From an uncultured Lachnospiraceae bacterium (GTDB lineage: Bacteria; Bacillota; Clostridia; Lachnospirales; Lachnospiraceae): a stretch of 35,979 nt of DNA. The DNA lies in the NCBI GenBank assembly GCA_910577735.1, contig CAJTOO010000028.1, positions 1 through 35,979 on the forward strand. The letters run 5' to 3'. The position numbers were made by a program, and so were the translations under genes. The notes beneath the pieces are model-generated. The model worked only from the letters and a program-made list of their open reading frames with translations. It did no database searches and had not been told where the DNA came from. Below are positions 30,814 through 35,979 of the stretch, piece by piece (the stretch's first letter is position 1; the number at the start of each line of letters is the position of its first letter).

Positions 30814-30836
30814 TGTCTGTATCCCCTCTACAGACA
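30814..30836 (+). other. Hairpin after the glycosyltransferase operon
   Basis: TGTCTGTA (30814-30821) and TACAGACA (30829-30836) form a perfect 8-bp stem with a 7-nt loop, 4 bp after the stop of copy 2. No T-run follows, so it is a weak or factor-dependent terminator at best. Confidence 0.4.
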
Positions 30837-30882
30837 CAAGATGCAGGCAGCAGATATATAAACATTGTCATACTATAAAGAG

Positions 30883-30960
30883 ATGTATTTTCCCATGGAA
30901 TTCCACGAATCTGCAGAAGATTATCCGGAGACGGTTCTGATTCTGAATGAACGGCCATGA
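30883..30960 (+). pseudogene. N-terminal stub of a DtxR/MntR-family metalloregulator
   Basis: A frame of 25 codons contains MEFHESAEDYPETVLILNER and then stops after one more residue (Pro). This is the hallmark start of DtxR/MntR/IdeR-family repressors, which read like M-x-x-x-x-S-x-E-D-Y-L-E-T-I-L-x-L before their winged helix. Here Leu of EDYLE is Pro and the DNA-binding and metal-binding parts are missing, so the gene is a dead fragment. The sequence after the stop runs straight into the glgP terminator, so the rest was deleted rather than frameshifted. It is too small to be functional. Confidence 0.6.
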
Positions 30961-30982
30961 AAAACCTCCGGGAACATGCCAT

Positions 30983-31020
30983 GAAAAAGAACGGATAAAC
31001 AACTGCTTATCCGTTCTTCT
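30983..31020 (-). terminator. Terminator after glgP
   Basis: Minus-strand arms AGAACGGATAA (31007-31017) and TTATCCGTTCT (30988-30998) form a perfect 11-bp stem with an 8-nt loop, followed by a T-run (30984-30988). The plus strand also shows TTCTTCTTTT after the stem, so it may work in both directions between convergent genes. Confidence 0.88.
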
Positions 31021-31050
31021 TTTCATACTGTCAAACGCTGCTCCGCAATA

Positions 31051-33360
31051 CTATTTCAGCTTCCAGATGTCCCTGTTGTACTCTCCAATGGTTCTGTCGG
31101 ATGAGAAGAATCCCGCCTTCGCGATGTTGACTAACATCATCTTTCTCCACTTCTCCTGATTCTCATAGTCAGCCATCATCTTATCTTTGGTGGCAATATA
31201 GTCTTCCAGGTCCAGAAGTGTCATGAACCAGTCTTTGTTCAGAAGTTCTTTATAGAGCCTCTCAAGATTTTCCTTGTGGCCGGCTTTCAGAGCCTGTTTG
31301 CTGACAATAAAGTCCACTGCCTCTTTGATCACAGGACTCTTCTTATAATACTCCTTCGCCACATAATCCGCCTTCTCGTAGTGTTTGATGACCGTCTCTG
31401 ACTTCTCACCGAAGATATAGATATTATCATCACCCACCAGCTCATGAATCTCCACATTCGCACCATCGGACGTGCCAAGAGTCACGGCACCGTTTAACAT
31501 AAATTTCATGTTGCCTGTACCGGAAGCCTCTTTGGAAGCCAGGGAAATCTGTTCGGAGATATCACAGGCAGGAATCATCTTTTCCGCATAAGCCACATTA
31601 TAGTTTTCTACCATGAGCACAGTCATGTAAGGGCTCACATCCGGGTCATGATTGACAATCTCCTGCAGGACTAATAACAGATGAATGATATCCTGGGCAA
31701 TCACATAGGCGGGTGCTGCCTTGGCGCCAAAGATAAAGGTCATCGGTCTGGCAGGTTTCTTACCGGCTTTGATCTCCAGATACTTGTGAATGATATAAAG
31801 CGCATTCATCTGCTGGCGCTTGTACTCATGCAGTCTCTTACTCTGAATATCAAAGATGGAATCGGGATTTAAGGTAACGCCCTCCGCCTCTTTCACATAA
31901 GCTGCCAGATCCTTCTTGCGGTTCATCTTAATCTGCGCAATACGGTCAAGCACCGCCTCATCATCAATATAATCAAGCAGCTTTTCCAGCTTGTCGGCAT
32001 CTTTCTTATAGCCGTCGCCGATGGTCTCGGAGAGGAACCCTGCCAGTTCTCTGTTGCAGGATAAAAGCCATCTTCTGAAAGTGATGCCGTTGGTCTTATT
32101 ATTGAACTTCTCCGGATAAATCTTATAGAACGCATGCAGCTCCGTGTCCTTTAAAATCTCCGTATGGATTGCCGCCACCCCATTGACCGAGAATCCGTAA
32201 TGAATATCGATGTGCGCCATATGCACTCTGTCATCCTCATCAATGATCTGTACCTTGGGGTCTTTATACTTGGCTGCAACTCTCTTGTCAAGTTCTTTGA
32301 TGATCGGCACTAACTGCGGCACTACCTTCTCCAGATATGTCAAAGGCCACTTCTCAAGCGCCTCTGCCAGAATTGTATGGTTGGTATATGCGCAGGTCCT
32401 GCTCACAACCTCGATTGCCTCATCCATGGTAAATGCCTTCTCATCCACCAGGATCCTGATCAGCTCCGGAATCACCATGGTGGGATGGGTATCATTAATC
32501 TGGATCACTGCATGTTCATACATCTTGCGCAGATCGTATTTCTTTTCCTTCATCTCTTTTAAAATCAGCTGCGCCGCATTGCTCACCATAAAATACTGCT
32601 GATAGATACGAAGCAGATTACCGGCCTCATCGGAATCATCCGGATACAGGAACAAAGTCAGGTTCTTCTCGATATCTTCTTTGTCAAAATCAATTCCTTT
32701 TTTCACCAGACTTTCATCCAACGTCTCGATATCAAACAGTCTCAATTTATTGACACCATTGTCATATCCGACCACATCTATGTTATACAGCCTTGATGTG
32801 ACTTTCTTCTTGCCAAAGGCCACCTCAAAGGTAGTGTCAGTTTTCGTCAGCCAGGACTGCTCCTCAATCCAATCATTCTTTTCCGCCGTCTGTAATCTGT
32901 CCTTGAACACCTGCTTAAAGAGTCCAAAATGATAATTTAAGCCAATGCCTTCTCCCGGAAGTCCCAAAGAAGCAATGGAATCTAAGAAACACGCTGCCAG
33001 ACGGCCAAGCCCGCCATTGCCCAGGGAAGGTTCCGGCTCTATCTCCTCAATGGCAGAAAGCTGCTTGCCACTCTTTGCAAGGATTTTATCCAGACTATCA
33101 TAGACACCCAGATTGATCAGGTTGTTGGATAAAAGCTTACCGATCAAAAATTCCGCAGAAATATAATAGATCTTCTTCTCGCCTTCAATCGGTTCGGATA
33201 CCTGCATCAATCTCTTGGAGAGCTGTAAAATACTGTAATACAGCTCCTCATTATTGCAATCGGCAATTGTCTTGCCATAACCGCTCTGTGTCTGATGCTC
33301 CAGTTCCTTTTCCAGATTCATCACCAATACGTCCCTTTTCAAGTTACTTGCCTGTGTCAT
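31051..33360 (-). CDS. glgP: Glycogen/maltodextrin phosphorylase
   Basis: The GT35 enzyme releases glucose 1-phosphate from alpha-1,4-glucans using pyridoxal phosphate. The 769 residues are slightly short of the 800 or so common in enterobacteria. Visible hallmarks are YISAEFLIGKLLSNNL, SLGNGGLGRLAACFLDS, GEGIGLNYHFGLFKQ, the QINDTHP motif, NGITFRRWL, and the cofactor site GTGNMKFMLNGAVTLGTSDG with the PLP lysine at 619. The start ATG has GGAGGAG upstream. It lies 55 bp after a LacI-type regulator gene with no clear promoter between, so the two form an operon and control by that regulator is likely. Whether glycogen or imported maltodextrin is the main substrate cannot be read from the sequence. 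Confidence 0.95.
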   Translation of the reverse strand: MTQASNLKRDVLVMNLEKELEHQTQSGYGKTIADCNNEELYYSILQLSKRLMQVSEPIEGEKKIYYISAEFLIGKLLSNNLINLGVYDSLDKILAKSGKQLSAIEEIEPEPSLGNGGLGRLAACFLDSIASLGLPGEGIGLNYHFGLFKQVFKDRLQTAEKNDWIEEQSWLTKTDTTFEVAFGKKKVTSRLYNIDVVGYDNGVNKLRLFDIETLDESLVKKGIDFDKEDIEKNLTLFLYPDDSDEAGNLLRIYQQYFMVSNAAQLILKEMKEKKYDLRKMYEHAVIQINDTHPTMVIPELIRILVDEKAFTMDEAIEVVSRTCAYTNHTILAEALEKWPLTYLEKVVPQLVPIIKELDKRVAAKYKDPKVQIIDEDDRVHMAHIDIHYGFSVNGVAAIHTEILKDTELHAFYKIYPEKFNNKTNGITFRRWLLSCNRELAGFLSETIGDGYKKDADKLEKLLDYIDDEAVLDRIAQIKMNRKKDLAAYVKEAEGVTLNPDSIFDIQSKRLHEYKRQQMNALYIIHKYLEIKAGKKPARPMTFIFGAKAAPAYVIAQDIIHLLLVLQEIVNHDPDVSPYMTVLMVENYNVAYAEKMIPACDISEQISLASKEASGTGNMKFMLNGAVTLGTSDGANVEIHELVGDDNIYIFGEKSETVIKHYEKADYVAKEYYKKSPVIKEAVDFIVSKQALKAGHKENLERLYKELLNKDWFMTLLDLEDYIATKDKMMADYENQEKWRKMMLVNIAKAGFFSSDRTIGEYNRDIWKLK

Positions 33361-33415
33361 GGTTTACTCCTCCCGCACTATATTTTATGTTTTTAAAATT
33401 TCTGCAGTATTTCTG

Positions 33416-34417
33416 TTATGCCAGAATGTCCGCATATTTGATTCTCACCAGTTCATAGTCCAGCACAATCTGCTGTCCTTCCCCGCCTTCCAACAGTCGT
33501 TTTAACTCCCTGACGGCTTCCGATGCAATCCTTTTAAAATTCTGACGCACCGTATTCATCTGCTTCCCCGCATATCCCATCAGTGTGATGCCGTCAAATC
33601 CGCACACCGGGCGGAAAATATCCATCTCCATCAGAGCCTTCATCGCTCCTATCGCCATCAGATCAGACGCGCACACCACGATATCCTTTTTCTTCGCATA
33701 TTTAAAGGTCAGATTCCTGGCCTGCAGTTCAGAAAATTCCCCGTTTCGTATCAGTAAGGAGATATCTTGCTCCTCTGCGAGCTGCCTGATTCCCTTAAGA
33801 CGTTCTTCCGTGACATAACCATTCTTCCTGCCCGCCAGATAGAGAATGCTCTTTCCCTTATTCTCATACAGAGTCTTCTTTGCCACATCGTACTGTGCCC
33901 TGGCCTGATCGATCCACACAGAGGAAGTGCTTTCATTCACAAGAGGCACATCCACTGTCACAATCTTAAAAATCTGTGCATCTACCAGTTTATGCAGCAC
34001 CTTATCATCCTTTGACATGCCAAAGATGATAAGCCCTGTAATACTCTGAGACTGTAAATAGCGTATCACCTCTTCTAAACTTTTATTCTGGAGCATGGAA
34101 TAAAACACCGTAATCACATCAAGGTTCATCTCCACTGCCTGGCCTATGGTACCGGCCATATACTGCATGTTGATCTCATCCACCGCCTGGGATACAGTAT
34201 TCAGCTTCATCAAAAGTGCTACCCTGCCCGATTGTTTCGAGGATAATGCCGCCGCCACCGAATTGGGTACAAAGTTTAACTCTGCCACTGCTTCCTTTAC
34301 TTTTTTCTTAGTCGCCTCACTGACATTGGGGTAATTATTCAATACTTTGGATACGGTAGAGATTGCCACCCCGGCATGTTTCGCGACATCCTTGATTGAT
34401 ACCATGGCTTTTTCCAT
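33416..34417 (-). CDS. LacI-family transcriptional regulator
   Basis: The protein has 333 residues. The N-terminal HTH and hinge are complete (VSIKDVAKHAGVAISTVSKV, then LNNYPNVSEATKKKV and the hinge helix NSVAAALSSKQSGRVALLM). The periplasmic-binding-protein-like effector domain follows, with FGMSKDD, VDVPLV, SSVWIDQARAQYD, KSILYLAGRKNGYVTEERLK and a helix-rich end. The start could be the ATG at 34417 or that at 34405 (MVSIKDV); neither has a strong binding site. It precedes glgP and is preceded by palindromes typical for LacI-family operators, so autoregulation and control of starch/glycogen use are probable. The effector sugar is not known. Confidence 0.92.
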   Translation of the reverse strand: MEKAMVSIKDVAKHAGVAISTVSKVLNNYPNVSEATKKKVKEAVAELNFVPNSVAAALSSKQSGRVALLMKLNTVSQAVDEINMQYMAGTIGQAVEMNLDVITVFYSMLQNKSLEEVIRYLQSQSITGLIIFGMSKDDKVLHKLVDAQIFKIVTVDVPLVNESTSSVWIDQARAQYDVAKKTLYENKGKSILYLAGRKNGYVTEERLKGIRQLAEEQDISLLIRNGEFSELQARNLTFKYAKKKDIVVCASDLMAIGAMKALMEMDIFRPVCGFDGITLMGYAGKQMNTVRQNFKRIASEAVRELKRLLEGGEGQQIVLDYELVRIKYADILA

Positions 34418-34480
34418 TCTGAAAACGACATATCTTCCGTGGAACTTCCCTCCCCTGTCATTTCTATGCTTGTCATCTTA

Positions 34481-34513
34481 GAAAAGGTTTTCCAGAAATC
34501 GTTTTCCGAAAAC
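34481..34513. promoter_or_regulatory. Clustered LacI-family operator palindromes
   Basis: Plus strand GAAAAGGTTTTC (34481-34492), GAAATCGTTTTC (34495-34506) and GTTTTC-C-GAAAAC (34501-34513) overlap in 33 bp; the first two centres are 14 bp apart. Sequences of the form GAAAnCGnTTTC are usual LacI-family targets. They lie about 65-95 bp before the regulator's start codon and after the phosphofructokinase terminator. Confidence 0.55.
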
Positions 34514-34522
34514 ATCATATAA

Positions 34523-34553
34523 CAAAAGAGTGGTTTTGTAAACCACTCTTTTG
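34523..34553 (-). terminator. Terminator after the phosphofructokinase gene
   Basis: A 13-bp perfect stem (34541-34553 with 34523-34535; CAAAAGAGTGGTT and its complement) with a 5-nt loop lies 20 bp after the pfp stop. The end of the stem supplies CTCTTTTG as the T-rich part. Confidence 0.75.
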
Positions 34554-34572
34554 AAAAAATTTCATTTTTATT

Positions 34573-35799
34573 TTATTTTCTTACTAAATGTCTGGGTGTA
34601 CCATTGACAAACAATGGCTGAAGCTCACCCATGATGAGAGGTCTTGCATACTTCTCATAACCCTCTGTCAGGCCCTTGCCATCTGCTGTAATCCACTCAT
34701 CGGGAACCTTTCTCTCCACATTGGCAATGGCATGGATATCATATGCGCTGGTACCGCACTGGTACGGGTCATCCCCGTTCCTGTCAAGTGTGATCATCAT
34801 GCCGGTCTTGCCCTCTTCCGCTGCCATCACTGCGTCATGACCAACCTGGAATGCCTCATTGATATCTGTTAAAGATGCCAGATGTGTGGCTGCTCTCTGT
34901 AAGGTAGAGAACTCAATCGCGCGGGTCTTTAATCCTGTCTCAGCTGCGATCTTATCTGCCAGCATAACGGCTGTACCGGACATCTGCTTGTGGCCGAATG
35001 CATCCACTGCCACTTCCTTGCCCAGCTCGCAGACATATCTGCCATCTGCCACATGAACACCCTCTGATACCGCAATGACAACAGAAGACTTCTTAGCTGC
35101 AAGTTCTTTCACATCCTCCATGAATTTGTCAATGTCAAATACTTTCTCCGGAAGATAGATGGCATCGCATCCTTCACAGTCATCACCCTTAGCAAGCGCC
35201 GCCGCTGCTGTAAGCCATCCTGCATTACGTCCCATGATCTCCACGATACAGATGGTGGGCTTCTTCGCACCAAAGGAAGAGTTGTCCCTGATAATCTCCT
35301 TTAAGGATGTAGCAATATATTTTGCTGCAGAGCCGTAGCCAGGACAGTGATCGGTAACCGGCAGGTCGTTGTCGATTGTCTTAGGCACGCCCATGAATCT
35401 CTGCGGTTTATTGTGTGCAGCCGCATAATCGGACAGCATCTTAACCGTATCCATGGAATCATTGCCGCCTGCATAGAAGAGGCACTCTATATCATGTTTC
35501 TCCATGATCTCAAATACTTTCTCATAAACATCTTCATGACCCTCAATCTGAGGCATCTTAAAACGGCAGGAGCCAAGGAATGCGGAAGGCGTTCTCTTGA
35601 GCAGTTCAATGCCTGTCTCATCATCCAAATAGTCACCAAGATCAATCATCTTGTCATCCAGAAATCCCTCGATACCATGCACCATACCATAAATTTTCTT
35701 CACACCCAGTTTCTTTGCGGCTGCATAAACACCTGCCACGGAAGAATTAATAACGGCTGTAGGGCCGCCAGACTGACCAACAACAATATTTCCTTTCAT
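34573..35799 (-). CDS. pfp: 6-phosphofructokinase, probably diphosphate-dependent
   Basis: The enzyme phosphorylates fructose 6-phosphate in glycolysis. At 408 residues it is longer than ATP-PFK of the E. coli type (about 320). The phosphoryl-donor loop reads GGNDS at 111-115 and the catalytic loop PKTIDND at 139-145 with Asp143. Asp at the second loop position and Lys in place of the Gly of PGTIDND are the known marks of PPi-dependent enzymes, which use diphosphate reversibly; ATP enzymes read GGDGS and PGTIDND. MGRNAGW (189-195) is the substrate-binding motif. Asn113, where many PPi enzymes have Asp or Glu, is a small variation. ATG is preceded by AAAGGAGA. It is a single-gene unit with its own promoter and terminator. 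Confidence 0.88.
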   Translation of the reverse strand: MKGNIVVGQSGGPTAVINSSVAGVYAAAKKLGVKKIYGMVHGIEGFLDDKMIDLGDYLDDETGIELLKRTPSAFLGSCRFKMPQIEGHEDVYEKVFEIMEKHDIECLFYAGGNDSMDTVKMLSDYAAAHNKPQRFMGVPKTIDNDLPVTDHCPGYGSAAKYIATSLKEIIRDNSSFGAKKPTICIVEIMGRNAGWLTAAAALAKGDDCEGCDAIYLPEKVFDIDKFMEDVKELAAKKSSVVIAVSEGVHVADGRYVCELGKEVAVDAFGHKQMSGTAVMLADKIAAETGLKTRAIEFSTLQRAATHLASLTDINEAFQVGHDAVMAAEEGKTGMMITLDRNGDDPYQCGTSAYDIHAIANVERKVPDEWITADGKGLTEGYEKYARPLIMGELQPLFVNGTPRHLVRK

Positions 35800-35847
35800 T
35801 TAGCTGTCTCTCCTTTGATTATTTTCTGATTTACTGTAGGTTCATCC

Positions 35848-35864
35848 GATGTCCCCAGGACATC
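35848..35864. other. Perfect hairpin at the 5' end of the pfp transcript
   Basis: GATGTCC and GGACATC (7-bp arms) around CCA, with the predicted transcription start at about 35864. It could protect the mRNA 5' end or be a regulator site. Confidence 0.5.
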
Positions 35865-35870
35865 AACACG

Positions 35871-35899
35871 ATTATACCAAATATTCGCAGGCAAAACAA
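35871..35899 (-). promoter_or_regulatory. SigmaA promoter of pfp
   Basis: Minus strand: TTGTTT at 35894-35899, 17-bp spacer, TATAAT at 35871-35876, with TGG before the -10 (extended type). Leader of about 65 nt. Confidence 0.75.
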
Positions 35900-35979
35900 G
35901 TCCTTGTGTGACAGAGTCTTAGAGTCCTAAATTGCAAAAGTAAATTCTACCCTTTGTTTCTTCAATAGAAGTTACCTAT

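Overview
The window reads as a chromosomal segment from a Lachnospiraceae-like Clostridium (Bacillota). The evidence is the gene order rpmG-secE-nusG-rplK-rplA // rplJ-rplL-rpoB-rpoC-rpsL-rpsG-fusA-tuf, strong AGGAGG ribosome binding sites, TTG and GTG starts, an L10 leader, a Gram-positive type S12 with a 13-residue insert, a PPi-type phosphofructokinase, and moderate GC in the core next to an AT-rich accessory end. Species cannot be fixed from the sequence alone.

Layout. (1) 1-4060 is AT-rich accessory DNA. It holds the 3' end of an IS21-type element (istB), which appears to have cut an AlbA_2-type gene after about 31 codons. Next, all on the minus strand, comes a cluster led by a small HTH repressor-like gene with a clear sigmaA promoter bracketed by two near-identical 19-bp operators. 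It is followed by a zinc-ribbon protein resembling the N-terminal part of PAPS-reductase-like proteins, a small gene split by an in-frame amber codon, and a DUF2971 protein. A degenerate coding remnant lies at 3650-3955. (2) 4061-18102 is the minus-strand transcription/translation core: rplJ-rplL, rpoB-rpoC, rpsL-rpsG-fusA and tuf, with separate promoters before rplJ, rpoB, rpsL and tuf. The rpsL promoter lies inside the hairpin that probably ends the rpoC transcript. A triple 61-bp hairpin repeat sits between rpsL and rpsG. (3) 18165-20632 carries two non-ribosomal genes, an unrecognised coiled-coil-like protein and a CapA-family protein, which separate rplJL from rplKA. (4) 20754-23230 is rpmG-secE-nusG-rplK-rplA with its own promoter and terminator.

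(5) 23412-24978 is an orphan plus-strand gene related to the flagellar cap protein FliD. (6) 24990-26729 is an acyl-CoA carboxylase carboxyltransferase gene behind a consensus promoter that overlaps an inverted repeat and is followed by a TTTGA-N3-TCAAA dyad, the pattern of MarR/FabT-type lipid regulators. (7) 26765-30809 is a surface-glycosylation locus. An HTH gene is translationally coupled to UDP-galactopyranose mutase (glf), and divergent from them are two tandem family-2 glycosyltransferases with C-terminal TPR-like repeats. A DtxR-family stub lies behind them. (8) 30983-35899 is carbon metabolism: a LacI-type regulator and glycogen phosphorylase in one operon, then a probable diphosphate-dependent phosphofructokinase with its own promoter. 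LacI-like operator palindromes lie between the two units.

The least ordinary parts are the operator-controlled accessory cluster at 560-3140, the repeated RNA hairpins inside ribosomal operons, the promoter-in-terminator before rpsL, and the lipid-type operator before the carboxylase. No tRNA, rRNA or CRISPR array was seen. All calls rest on reading the sequence and remembered family features; no database search was done.
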